Source: JADGGV01 sp035715725 | Lineage (GTDB): Bacteria > Gemmatimonadota > Gemmatimonadetes > Longimicrobiales > RSA9 | Length of the DNA: 64,000 nt | Assembly: GCA_035715725.1 (NCBI GenBank) | Contig: DASTKT010000143.1 | Location: 24,198-88,197 of the forward strand | Direction: 5' to 3' | In this document: positions 17,180-26,420 of the stretch, one piece after another | Layout: each line of letters opens with the position of its first letter | Numbering within the stretch: position 1 is the first letter of the stretch | Position numbers and translations under genes: made by a program | The notes under the pieces: generated by a model | The model's input: the letters and a program-made list of their open reading frames with translations, nothing else | Told to the model about the DNA's origin: nothing | Database searches by the model: none

Positions 17180-18466
17180 TCATTCCCTCGAGTCGCTCCG
17201 CTCGATGCGGGCGCCGAGCGCGCGCAGCCGCTCGTCGATGCGCTCGTACCCCCGCTCGATCTGGCCCACGTTGTAGATGTGACTGTCGCCTTCGGCGCCG
17301 AGCGCCGCGATGAGCAGCGCCATGCCGGCACGGATGTCGGGGCTCTCGACGACGCCGGCGTGCAGGCGCGAGGGCCCGACCACCACGGCGCGGTGGGGAT
17401 CGCACAGCACGACGCGGGCGCCCATGCTGATGAGCTTGTCCGCGAAGAACATCCGTGACTCGAACATCTTTTCGAAGATGAGGATCGTGCCTCGGCACTG
17501 CGTCGCGACGACGAGCGCGATGGACGTGAGATCGGCCGGGAACGCCGGCCAGGGGCCGTCGTCGATCTTCGGGATGTGGCCGCCCAGGTCCATGCGGATC
17601 CGGAGCTCCTGCTCCTTCGACACGAAGAGGTCCTTGCCGCGGATCTCACAGTGGACGCCCATGCGCTCGAACGCCAGCAGCGTCGAGTCGAGGTGCTCGA
17701 CCGCGGCGTCCTCGATGAGGATCTCGCCTCGGGTGACGGCGGCCAGGCCGATGAAGGAGCCCACCTCGATGTGGTCGCTGCCGATGCGGAAGCGCGTGCC
17801 GTGGAGGCGGTCGACGCCCTCGATCTCGAGCACGCCCGTGCCGATGCCGGAGATCCGTGCGCCCATGCCGATGAGGAGGTGACACAGATCCTGGACGTGC
17901 GGCTCGGCCGCGGCATTGCGCAGGCGAGTGTGCCCCTTGGCGAGGACGGCCGCCATGATCGCGTTCTCGGTGGCGGTGACGCTGGGCTCGTCGAGAAAGA
18001 TATCCGCACCGCGCAGGCCGGTGGTCTCGAGATGGTAGCCGTCCGTGCTCTCCACGACGGCGCCCAGGCGCGAGAGCGCGAGGAAATGCGTGTCGACGCG
18101 GCGGCGACCGATGACGTCGCCGCCCGGCGGGGGGAGAACCATGCGCCCGACCCGGGCGAGCATCGGGCCGGCCAACAGGATCGAGGCCCGGATGCGGGCC
18201 GCCATGCCGGCCTCGATCTCGGACATCTCGACATCCCTGGCCTGGAGCCGGAGGGCGTTGGGCCCGAGCCACTCGATGCGGACGCCGAGCAGGCCGAGCA
18301 GCTCCAGCAGGGTTCGCACATCCTTGATGTCGGGGACGTTCTCCAGCTCGATGGGCTCGTCCGTCAGCAGCGTGGCGGCCAGGATCGGCAGGGTGGCGTT
18401 CTTGTTGCCAGCCGGGCGGATCGTCCCACGCATCGGGATCCCGCCTTCGACGATGAATTTCGGCAT
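17180..18466 (-). CDS. murA: UDP-N-acetylglucosamine 1-carboxyvinyltransferase (MurA), Asp at the fosfomycin-Cys position
   Basis: First committed step of peptidoglycan synthesis: enolpyruvyl transfer from PEP to UDP-GlcNAc. The 428-residue protein shows GGIPMRGTIRPAGNKNATLP with the catalytic Lys22, the mobile loop PPPGGDVIGRRRVDTH, and the FPADL region holding the catalytic Asp. In the loop, Asp117 replaces the usual Cys (Cys115 in E. coli), the alkylation target of fosfomycin; Asp is also found in mycobacterial MurA, which is naturally resistant. ATG 18466 follows AAAGGAGAG; an upstream frame to 18553 crosses the promoter. It heads the operon that ends with the OsmC gene. Confidence 0.95.
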   Translation of the reverse strand: MPKFIVEGGIPMRGTIRPAGNKNATLPILAATLLTDEPIELENVPDIKDVRTLLELLGLLGVRIEWLGPNALRLQARDVEMSEIEAGMAARIRASILLAGPMLARVGRMVLPPPGGDVIGRRRVDTHFLALSRLGAVVESTDGYHLETTGLRGADIFLDEPSVTATENAIMAAVLAKGHTRLRNAAAEPHVQDLCHLLIGMGARISGIGTGVLEIEGVDRLHGTRFRIGSDHIEVGSFIGLAAVTRGEILIEDAAVEHLDSTLLAFERMGVHCEIRGKDLFVSKEQELRIRMDLGGHIPKIDDGPWPAFPADLTSIALVVATQCRGTILIFEKMFESRMFFADKLISMGARVVLCDPHRAVVVGPSRLHAGVVESPDIRAGMALLIAALGAEGDSHIYNVGQIERGYERIDERLRALGARIERSDSRE

Positions 18467-18523
18467 CAGGCTCTCCTTTCCACCCCGCCGGCTGGCAGAT
18501 CCCGGGCCAATGCGTCCGGCGAG

Positions 18524-18553
18524 AAGGTAGGCCCGCCTCCGCGGCGCCGTCAA
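18524..18553 (-). promoter_or_regulatory. Sigma70-type promoter for murA
   Basis: Minus strand: TTGACG (18553-18548), 18 bases, then TACCTT (18529-18524). The leader to murA would be about 50 bases. It is divergent from a second promoter at 18578-18607. Confidence 0.6.
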
Positions 18554-18577
18554 ACCGCCGGGCGAGGCCGCCCACGC

Positions 18578-18607
18578 TTGACACTCGCGCGAGGCGGGGC
18601 CTAAGAT
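18578..18607 (+). promoter_or_regulatory. Sigma70-type promoter for the PII-like gene
   Basis: Perfect TTGACA (18578-18583), 18-base spacer, TAAGAT (18602-18607). Only 24 bases separate its -35 from the -35 of the divergent murA promoter, so a regulator could act on both. Confidence 0.6.
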
Positions 18608-18707
18608 CCTCGCCCAAATCGTTCTGCCAGGCCAACGTCGCGTGCACGAGGTGCCGAGCGCGCGCGCATGCCCACGCCGGAACGCGCCTCACCGCTCCCG
18701 GGGCCCC

Positions 18708-19079
18708 ATGCACCTGCTCATAGCGGTCATCAACCAGGAGGAAAAGCTCGACGACGTGCTCGCCGGCTTCCTCGAGCTCGGCATCACGGGCGCGACCGTG
18801 ATCCAGAGCGAGGGCATGGGCCGGGTGCTGTCCCACGAGATCCCGATCTTCGCCGGGCTGCAGACGCTGCTGTCGCGCTCTCGCCCGCAGAATCAGACGA
18901 TCTTCAGCGTGATGGACTCCGCCAAGGTGGACGCGGCGCTCGCGCTTCTTCAGGAGGTCTGCGGGGATCTGGCGAATCCCGCCACCGGCATCGCGTTTTC
19001 TCTGCCGCTCGACCGCGTCGTGGGGCTGGCGCCGGAGCTCGGCGACGACCTTGGCGCCGGCGCCGATCCCCTAGGATGA
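18708..19079 (+). CDS. PII-like (ferredoxin-like fold) signalling protein, uncharacterised
   Basis: A 123-residue protein with a PII/CutA-like pattern. The first strand is MHLLIAVINQEEKLDDVLAG, followed by ELGITGATVIQSEGMGR, the T-loop-like region LSHEIPIF, and a second beta-alpha unit NQTIFSVMDSAKVDAALALL. The canonical PII uridylylation Tyr and the ATP-contact motif are not evident, so it is not a classic GlnB/GlnK. ATG 18708 is chosen because homology-like sequence starts there; the longer frame from 18642 adds basic, non-conserved residues. It stands alone behind its own promoter. Confidence 0.75.
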   Translation: MHLLIAVINQEEKLDDVLAGFLELGITGATVIQSEGMGRVLSHEIPIFAGLQTLLSRSRPQNQTIFSVMDSAKVDAALALLQEVCGDLANPATGIAFSLPLDRVVGLAPELGDDLGAGADPLG

Positions 19080-19248
19080 GCCTGGCCCGCGCCGAGCACG
19101 GCGCCCTAAGTTACTACACGCCCGCACTTCAACCGGTCACCATGGACCCGACTTCCGCCGACCCCGCCCTGCCCGGCACCGCGGCGCCGGACCGCGTCGC
19201 GCCCGCGCGCCGCGGACGCGCCGGCTCCGCCGTGCGGAGCGCCGACTG

Positions 19249-20097
19249 ATGCGCCTCGCCATCTTCCAGTCCGCGCCGGTGCTCCGCGACCTCGCCGGGA
19301 ACGCGCGACGGATCGCGGCGGCGGCCGACGATGCGCGCGCGGACCTCCTGCTGACGCCCGAGCTGTCGCTCAGCGGATACGATCTCGGCGACGATGCGGC
19401 GCTCCTGGCCGGCACGGTGCGGGCTGGCGCCCCCGCGACCTTCGCGCCGGGCCTCGAGGGCGCGCCGGACGTGATCGTGGGGGTCCCGGAGCGCGGCGAC
19501 GACGGCGTCGTCTACAACGCCGCGGTCCACGTCCACGACGGGCGGGTCCTGTTCCGCCACCGGAAGCGGTACCTGCCCACGTACGGCATGTTCGACGAGA
19601 TGCGCTACTTCGGCCGTGGGACGCGGATCGACGCGTACGACGCCGGCGACGGCTGGCGGGTCGGCCTGCTCGTGTGCGAGGACTTCTGGCACCCGGCGCT
19701 CCCGTACCTCCTCGCCACCCGCGGGATCCAGCTTCTGCTGGTGCAGGCGGCGGCGCCCGGGCGGGGCGTCTGGGAGGTGCCGGCCGGCGAAGATGTGTTC
19801 GCTTCGATGGCGGTCTGGGAGCGCATCGCCCGCTCCACGGCGCAGCTCTACGGGATCTACGTGGCCCTGGCGAACCGCGTCGGGGTCGAGGGCGCCGTGA
19901 CCTTCGCGGGCGGCTCGATCATCGTCGGTCCCGGCGGCGACGTCCTGGCCCGGGCGCCACATGGCGAGGAGGCACTGATCGAGGCCGAGCTCTCGACGCT
20001 CGAGCTCGCGCGCAGCCGCCGCCCCTACGCCCACCTGCGCGATGAGGATGGCGAGTGGACGCTGCGCGAGCTGGGCCGCGCGCTGGGGGCGTCATGA
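19249..20097 (+). CDS. Carbon-nitrogen hydrolase (nitrilase superfamily)
   Basis: A 282-residue nitrilase-fold amidohydrolase with the Glu-Lys-Cys triad visible at Glu38 (LLLTPELSLSGYD), Lys106 (HRKRYLPTYGMFDEMRYF) and Cys143 (LLVCEDFWHPALP). The KR-LPTYGMFDE-RYF block is typical of the glutaminase-type domain found N-terminal in glutamine-dependent NAD synthetases. Its stop overlaps, as ATGA, a gene for a degenerate NAD-synthetase-like protein. The substrate cannot be told from sequence; glutamine or another amide is plausible. Confidence 0.88.
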   Translation: MRLAIFQSAPVLRDLAGNARRIAAAADDARADLLLTPELSLSGYDLGDDAALLAGTVRAGAPATFAPGLEGAPDVIVGVPERGDDGVVYNAAVHVHDGRVLFRHRKRYLPTYGMFDEMRYFGRGTRIDAYDAGDGWRVGLLVCEDFWHPALPYLLATRGIQLLLVQAAAPGRGVWEVPAGEDVFASMAVWERIARSTAQLYGIYVALANRVGVEGAVTFAGGSIIVGPGGDVLARAPHGEEALIEAELSTLELARSRRPYAHLRDEDGEWTLRELGRALGAS

Positions 20098-20753
20098 CGC
20101 GGCGCGAGCGGATCGGCATGGTCGTGGCCGGCGTCGTGAGCCAGGCCGCGCGGGATGCCGGCGCGCGTCGCATCGTGCTGCTGGACGACGACTCGGCGGA
20201 GGCGCGGCTGGCCTTCGAGTGGTGCCGCGCGGCGCTGGGCGACGATGCGGTGGTATCGGTGGCCGCCGAGCCGTTCGCGAGCGCGCTGCGCGAGATGGGC
20301 GAAGAGCTGCCGGCGCAGAGCGACGACCGACTCGCCGACGAGGCGCGCCGCCTCGCCGCTCGCCTCGAGGCCGCCCGCGGCGAGCCCGCGCTCCTCGCCC
20401 ACCCGGCGAACAAGACCGTTCTGCTCCTGGCCGGTCTCGACATGCCGCCCGAGCCCATCCTTCCGCTCGGCGACCTCTACGCCACGGAGGTCCAGGCGCT
20501 GGCCGGGGGGTGGAGCGGCCCCGCGCCGGTGCGTGCGCTGGCCGACATCGCCGGCGGGATCGGCATGCTGGACGGCGCACTGCGGGCCTTCTTCGACGAG
20601 CGCCGCCCGCTGGCGGAGGCGCTCAGCCTGCTCCCCGAGGACGCGCGCGGCCAGGTCGTGGCCGCCCTCGAGGCCGGCCGCTTCGGCCGGCGCCGCGTCG
20701 GGCTCGTCCCGAAGCTCGGCGCACGGACGCTCGGCGTCGACCTGTTCGCCTGA
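20094..20753 (+). CDS. NAD-synthetase-like domain protein lacking the PP-loop
   Basis: A 219-residue protein encoded directly after the nitrilase. The segment KTVLLLAGLDMPPEPILPLG then DLYATEVQALAG (about residues 107-137) resembles the NadE region containing PLGDLYKTQV. Where NadE has the ATP pyrophosphatase motif SGGxDS, this protein reads LLDDDSAEARLAFEW (residues 29-43), so catalytic adenylation is doubtful. It may be an inactive or repurposed partner of the nitrilase. NadE kinship is my inference from motif pattern only. Confidence 0.65.
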   Translation: MTRRERIGMVVAGVVSQAARDAGARRIVLLDDDSAEARLAFEWCRAALGDDAVVSVAAEPFASALREMGEELPAQSDDRLADEARRLAARLEAARGEPALLAHPANKTVLLLAGLDMPPEPILPLGDLYATEVQALAGGWSGPAPVRALADIAGGIGMLDGALRAFFDERRPLAEALSLLPEDARGQVVAALEAGRFGRRRVGLVPKLGARTLGVDLFA

Positions 20754-20776
20754 ACCGAATCCGGAGGTAGCCACGG

Positions 20777-21289
20777 ATGTGGAGCTCGCCGCTCGGGCTG
20801 GTGCAGGCCGTCGCGCAGCTGCAGGCGCCGATCGAACGGATCGCCCTGTCGCAGGTCGTCATGGCCGCCGGCATCACGATCTGGACGCTGGTGCTGGTCG
20901 GCATCGGCGTGACCATGTTCCTGCTTTACCGCTCCGTGCGCCGGCTGATCGGCACGGTGGAGGCCCAGGTCCGGCAGCTCGCGCCGAAGGCGGAACCGCT
21001 GCTGACGGCCGCGAGCAAGATCGCCGATGACGCGACGGATGTGAGTGGCGCGGTGCGGGGTAAGATGCACGAGGTGCTGGAGACCGTCGACGAGCTGAAC
21101 CGGCGGCTGCGCGAGCTGACCACCGAGGCCGAGGACCGCGTGCGCCGGCTCGGGGTCGTGCTCGACGTCGTGCAGGACGAGGCCGAAGAAGTGCTCCTCG
21201 ACGCCGCCGCGACGGCGCGCGGCCTGCATACAACCGCCGAGGCGCTCCAGCGCCGGTCCCCCGGCGGCATCGTGAAGCGGCGGGGCTGA
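20777..21289 (+). CDS. DUF948-like membrane-anchored coiled-coil protein
   Basis: A 170-residue protein with one membrane segment at about residues 29-51 (VMAAGITIWTLVLVGIGVTM), followed by a long helical region with heptad-like spacing (VEAQVRQLAPKAEPLL, MHEVLETVDELNRRLRELTT). The layout matches DUF948 proteins, which are often encoded next to YtxH-like genes, as is the case here. Function is unknown. A GGAGG lies shortly upstream of the ATG. Confidence 0.8.
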   Translation: MWSSPLGLVQAVAQLQAPIERIALSQVVMAAGITIWTLVLVGIGVTMFLLYRSVRRLIGTVEAQVRQLAPKAEPLLTAASKIADDATDVSGAVRGKMHEVLETVDELNRRLRELTTEAEDRVRRLGVVLDVVQDEAEEVLLDAAATARGLHTTAEALQRRSPGGIVKRRG

Positions 21290-21313
21290 CCACGAAGAGC
21301 CCGGGAGAACGAT

Positions 21314-21688
21314 ATGGTCGAACGAGACACGGTGGACTTCGTCACCGCCTTCGCGGTGGGCGCGATCCTCGGGGTCGGCGCGACGCTGCTGCTCCGCCCC
21401 CAGCCGGCCCCGTCGGCGGGGCGGCTGTTGAAGGACCTTCGGCCTTCGCGCCGGAAGGTCCGGAAGCGTGCTCGGCAGGCCTGGCGCGAGGTCGGGAAGG
21501 GCGGCGGCAGGGCGCGGGAGACCGGCGAGGAGCTGGCCAGCGCCGGTCGCGAGGTGCTCGCCGGCTTCCGCCACGAGCTGCGCGATCTGATGTCCGCCGC
21601 GCGCGAGGAGCTGGCCGCGGTCGTGGATCACCAGGTCGAGGAGGCGCGCCGGGCGATGCGGAAGCGCGTGCGCCGCGCCCGCCGCTGA
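21314..21688 (+). CDS. YtxH-like membrane protein
   Basis: A 124-residue protein with an N-terminal glycine-rich membrane helix (about residues 9-27, VTAFAVGAILGVGATLLL) and a strongly basic, Arg/Lys/Glu-rich helical tail ending KRVRRARR. This resembles the YtxH/general stress protein type. It follows the DUF948-like gene by 24 bases with GGGAGAA upstream, so the two are probably co-expressed. No enzymatic motif is seen. Confidence 0.75.
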   Translation: MVERDTVDFVTAFAVGAILGVGATLLLRPQPAPSAGRLLKDLRPSRRKVRKRARQAWREVGKGGGRARETGEELASAGREVLAGFRHELRDLMSAAREELAAVVDHQVEEARRAMRKRVRRARR

Positions 21689-21702
21689 TCGGAGCGGATC
21701 CG

Positions 21703-22668
21703 TTGAAGGTGGCGGCGGCTATGCTGGGGGCGGTGGCGCTCCTGCTCCTCCTGCCGGAGCCCGCCTGGGCGTTCGGCCCTGCGACGCACATCTTCCTCGG
21801 CGAGCATCTCCTCGGCTCGCTCACGCTGCTGCCGGAGTGGATCCGCCTCCTGCTGCAGGCGTACCCGAACAGCTTCCTCTACGGATCCGTCGCCGCGGAC
21901 ATCTCGTTCGCCAAGAAGTACGTGCCGGCTGGCCGTCACTGCCATTACTGGCACGTCGGGGAGGAGATCTTCGAGACGGCCGAAAACGACCGGCAGCGCG
22001 CCGTCGCGGTCGGCTACCTCAGCCACCTCGCCGCCGACACGATCGCCCACAACTACTTCGTGCCGCGCCAGCTCCTGGTCACGAGCTCCACGAAGGCGCT
22101 CGGCCACTCCTATTGGGAGGCGCGACTCGATGCGCAGCTCGGCGAGCGCTTCACCTCCCGTGCCCGGGAGGTGGTCCTGGATTACGATCACAGCGAGGCG
22201 GACACGCTGTTCGACGCGGTGCTCAGCGGGACGATCTTTTCGTTCGAGACGAACCGCCGGATCTTCCGCGGTATGATCCGCGTGCAGGACAACGACCGCT
22301 GGCGCTCGGTGTTCGAGCAGCTCGTGCAGAACTCCCGCTGGGCGCTCGCGGACGAGGCCATCGACGGCTACATCTCGCGAGCCTTCGACTTCGTGGTCGA
22401 CTACCTGAACCGGCGCCACGGCTCCGCCGCCGCGTCCCTCGACCCGACGGGCGAGTTCAACCTCCAGCTCGCGAAGCGGATCCGCCGCCTGGCGATGCGC
22501 GAGGGCGCGTGGCAGAACCCGAAGCTCCTGACCGAGATGGCGGACGATTTCTTTCCGCTCCCGGAGCCGCCGGTGCGGTACTGGGGCGGCCGAGCGGCGG
22601 CCAACGGCGTGCCGGCCGCATCGACGAACGGCCTCGCGGGCAGCGAGCGAGAGCCCGGCGTCGCATAG
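21703..22668 (+). CDS. Exported zinc-dependent phospholipase C-like protein
   Basis: A 321-residue protein with a signal peptide (AMLGAVALLLLLPEPAWAF, cleavage near residue 23) and the histidine/aspartate pattern of the bacterial Zn_dep_PLPC family: PATHIFLGEHLL, then GRHCHYWHVGEEI and YLSHLAADTIAHNYFVP. These residues could bind zinc. The start is TTG 21703 with GGAG eight bases upstream; ATG 21721 would shorten the signal peptide. Lipid substrate is unknown. It closes a plus-strand cluster and faces a bidirectional terminator. Confidence 0.82.
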   Translation: MKVAAAMLGAVALLLLLPEPAWAFGPATHIFLGEHLLGSLTLLPEWIRLLLQAYPNSFLYGSVAADISFAKKYVPAGRHCHYWHVGEEIFETAENDRQRAVAVGYLSHLAADTIAHNYFVPRQLLVTSSTKALGHSYWEARLDAQLGERFTSRAREVVLDYDHSEADTLFDAVLSGTIFSFETNRRIFRGMIRVQDNDRWRSVFEQLVQNSRWALADEAIDGYISRAFDFVVDYLNRRHGSAAASLDPTGEFNLQLAKRIRRLAMREGAWQNPKLLTEMADDFFPLPEPPVRYWGGRAAANGVPAASTNGLAGSEREPGVA

Positions 22669-22695
22669 CGACCGGCGATGGCGTCGAACGCGAAA

Positions 22696-22726
22696 CCGCC
22701 CGGCGAGTCTCGGACTCGCCGGGCGG
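22696..22726. terminator. Bidirectional intrinsic terminator between convergent genes
   Basis: A 14-bp perfect G/C-rich inverted repeat (22696-22709 with 22713-22726) with a 3-base loop lies between convergent genes. The plus side is followed by CTTGCTTTGG and the minus side by TTTCGC. Both T-runs are modest, but position and stem length support termination in both directions. Confidence 0.7.
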
Positions 22727-22756
22727 CTTGCTTTGGTCCCCTCCGCGACGCCGCGC

Positions 22757-23047
22757 TCAGCCGCGCGGCCGCGCCGGCTGCTCCGCCGCCTGCGGGGTCA
22801 CCGGGGCGGCGTCGTCGCTTCGGTACCGAGCCAGGTAGTGGTCGCCACACCCGGGACACCAGCGGCGGCGGACGCGGACCAGCCGGCCCAGGCGGACGAG
22901 GCCCCGCTGCGACACCAGCGGGAGCGTCTCGGCGTCGCAATGCGGGCAGCGTCGATCCGACGGGAAGAGCGCGTAGATCACGGCGACGGCCAGGAGGATC
23001 TTCACGCCGAGCGTGACGAACGCGAGTTCGATGATGGCGATGAGCAT
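22757..23047 (-). CDS. Small membrane protein with two CxxC zinc-ribbon knuckles
   Basis: A 96-residue protein with one N-terminal membrane segment (about residues 2-28, IELAFVTLGVKILLAVAVIY) and a cytoplasmic zinc ribbon formed by CPHC (residues 34-37) and CPGC (64-67). The short Ala/Pro-rich C-terminal tail looks disordered. I do not recognise a named family. It follows gatB by 56 bases on the same strand and may be co-transcribed with it. Role unknown. Confidence 0.75.
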   Translation of the reverse strand: MLIAIIELAFVTLGVKILLAVAVIYALFPSDRRCPHCDAETLPLVSQRGLVRLGRLVRVRRRWCPGCGDHYLARYRSDDAAPVTPQAAEQPARPRG

Positions 23048-23103
23048 CCGATCCGCCGTGCCTGGTATGGTCCCGCACGCACGAGGGGCAAGAAGCGGAC
23101 CCC

Positions 23104-24540
<1,437 letters not shown>

Positions 24541-24542
24541 GA

Positions 24543-25997
24543 TCACTCCCCCGTGGTCCGCTCGAGGGCGGCGGCCGCCCGGATCATCGTGGCCTCGTCC
24601 CAGCGATCCGCGAGGATCTGCCCGCCGACCGGCAGCCCGTCGACGCGGCCGATCGGGAGCGAGAGCCCGGGTATTCCCGCCAGGTTCGCCGTGACCGTGA
24701 AGATGTCGGAGAGGTACATCTGGTACGGATCCTCGGCCTTCTCGCCGAGGCGGAACGCCGGTGCCGGCGTGGTCGGAGTGAAGATCACCTGCACGCCGGA
24801 CGCATACACCTCGCGGAAGTCCCGTGCGATGCGGGCGCGCATGCGCAGCGCGGTGCCGTAGTACTCGTCGTAGTAGCCGGCGGAGAGCGCGTACGTGCCG
24901 AGCATGATGCGTCGCTTGACCTCGGCGCCGAAGCCGAGCTGCCGCGTCTCCTCGTAGACGGAGGTCGTCGATTCGGCGCTGAGGGCGCGCAGCCCGTAGC
25001 GCACGCCGTCGTAGCGGGCGAGGTTGCTCGACGCCTCGGCGGGCGCGATCACGTAGTACGTCGGGATGGCGTAGCGGGTATGCGGGAGTGAGACGTCGCG
25101 GATCTCCGCTCCGGCGGCGCGCAGGCGCTCCAGCGCCGCACGGCAGAGCCCGGCCACCCGCTCGTCGAGCTCCGGCGGGAAGTACTCGCGCGGCACGCCG
25201 ACGACCAGTCCGCTCGCGCCGCCCTCGAGCGAATCCATGAGCGATGGCGGCTCCATCGGTCCGCTGGTCGGGTCGAACGGGTCGGGGCCGGCGATCGCCT
25301 CGAGCAGGAGCGCCGCGTCCTCGACGCGCCGGCCGAACGTCCCGATCTGATCGAGCGACGACGCGAACGCCACGAGCCCGTAGCGGCTCACGCGCCCGTA
25401 GGTCGGCTTGATCCCGACCACCCCGCAGAGCGCCGCCGGCTGGCGCACCGACCCGCCGGTGTCCGAGCCGAGCGCCGCCGGCACCAATCCCGCCGCCACC
25501 GCCGCTGCCGAACCGCCGGAGGAGCCGCCAGGCACGCGCTCCGGATCGTGCGGGTTGCGCGTCGGCCCGAACGCCGAGTTCTCGGTGGACGAGCCCATCG
25601 CGAACTCGTCCATGTTCGTCTTCCCGACCACGACGGCCCCGGCCGCCTTCAGCCGCCGCACCGCGGTCGCCTCGAACGGCGAGCGGTAATTCGCGAGGAT
25701 GCGCGAGCCGCAGGTCGTCGGGAAGTCCAGCGTGCAGAGGTTGTCCTTGACGGCCACCGGCACGCCGGCGAGCGGCAGCGGTCCGGCGCCGCCGGCGATC
25801 GAGGCATCGACCTCGGCCGCCGCCGCCTCCGCGCCCTCGAAGTTGAACGTGATGAAGGCGTTGAGCGCACCGGGCCCGTTCTCCGAGCGGATCAGCTCGG
25901 CGCACGTGGCGCGGATCACGGATGCGGCGGACCGCCGTCCGGCGCCCACGTCTGCGGCCAGCTCGCGCAGCGGCGCGAGGTGAGGCGGCTGCGGCAT
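24543..25997 (-). CDS. gatA: Asp-tRNA(Asn)/Glu-tRNA(Gln) amidotransferase subunit A
   Basis: Glutamine amidase of the GatCAB complex, 484 residues. The amidase-signature triad is visible as Lys in GVPVAVKDNLCT, the cis-Ser in VPGGSSGGSAAAVAAG and the nucleophilic Ser in GSDTGGSVRQPAALCG. ATG 25997 overlaps the gatC stop as TGATG; the longer frame to 26123 is out-of-frame gatC. Gene order gatC-gatA-gatB on one strand indicates that this organism makes Gln-tRNA and/or Asn-tRNA by transamidation. Confidence 0.96.
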   Translation of the reverse strand: MPQPPHLAPLRELAADVGAGRRSAASVIRATCAELIRSENGPGALNAFITFNFEGAEAAAAEVDASIAGGAGPLPLAGVPVAVKDNLCTLDFPTTCGSRILANYRSPFEATAVRRLKAAGAVVVGKTNMDEFAMGSSTENSAFGPTRNPHDPERVPGGSSGGSAAAVAAGLVPAALGSDTGGSVRQPAALCGVVGIKPTYGRVSRYGLVAFASSLDQIGTFGRRVEDAALLLEAIAGPDPFDPTSGPMEPPSLMDSLEGGASGLVVGVPREYFPPELDERVAGLCRAALERLRAAGAEIRDVSLPHTRYAIPTYYVIAPAEASSNLARYDGVRYGLRALSAESTTSVYEETRQLGFGAEVKRRIMLGTYALSAGYYDEYYGTALRMRARIARDFREVYASGVQVIFTPTTPAPAFRLGEKAEDPYQMYLSDIFTVTANLAGIPGLSLPIGRVDGLPVGGQILADRWDEATMIRAAAALERTTGE

Positions 25998-26365
25998 CAA
26001 GCGCCTCCCCGCGGCAGGGATGGCGCGGCGGCGGGGCTCCCGGGCGGCGCCTCGAACAGCTCGACCTGCTCGGAGGTGTCGAGCGCCGCGAGGCGCGGCA
26101 CGGTGAAGAACCCGGCCTCCCACGCCGGCGCGAGCGCCGACGGCGGCAGCGCGAGCGGGTCGGGAGGCGCCGTGTCGGGCCGCATCGGCGAGGGCCAGCT
26201 CGTCGCCGGCTCCGCGGCGATCCCCGCGAGGTCCGCGGAGGCGAGCTCCCCGAAATGCTCCAGGATGTCGTTCAACTGGCCGGTGAAGCGCTCCACTTCG
26301 TCCGGCGAGAGTCGCAGCCGTGCCAGCGTCGCGACGTGCAGCACCTGTTCTCTCGTGACCGCCAT
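25997..26365 (-). CDS. gatC: Asp-tRNA(Asn)/Glu-tRNA(Gln) amidotransferase subunit C
   Basis: Small stabilising subunit that wraps the GatA-GatB interface. The 122-residue product has the GatC core MAVTREQVLHVATLARLRLS, PDEVERFTGQLNDILEHF and the PLREDxV-like stretch PSPMRPDTAPP. It is about 25 residues longer than usual because of an Ala/Pro-rich C-terminal tail (EAPPGSPAAAPSLPRGGA). It begins about 55 bases after the pcrA stop. Confidence 0.92.
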   Translation of the reverse strand: MAVTREQVLHVATLARLRLSPDEVERFTGQLNDILEHFGELASADLAGIAAEPATSWPSPMRPDTAPPDPLALPPSALAPAWEAGFFTVPRLAALDTSEQVELFEAPPGSPAAAPSLPRGGA

Positions 26366-26420
26366 TCCGATCCGCTCCCTCCCCCGGCGCCGGACGCCGC
26401 GCGGCGCCCGGCTCGATGAG

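Noticed and set aside
18642..18707. N-terminal extension of the PII-like protein
   Set aside because: Extra residues are Arg/Pro/Ala-rich and lie in the promoter leader; conserved sequence begins at 18708.
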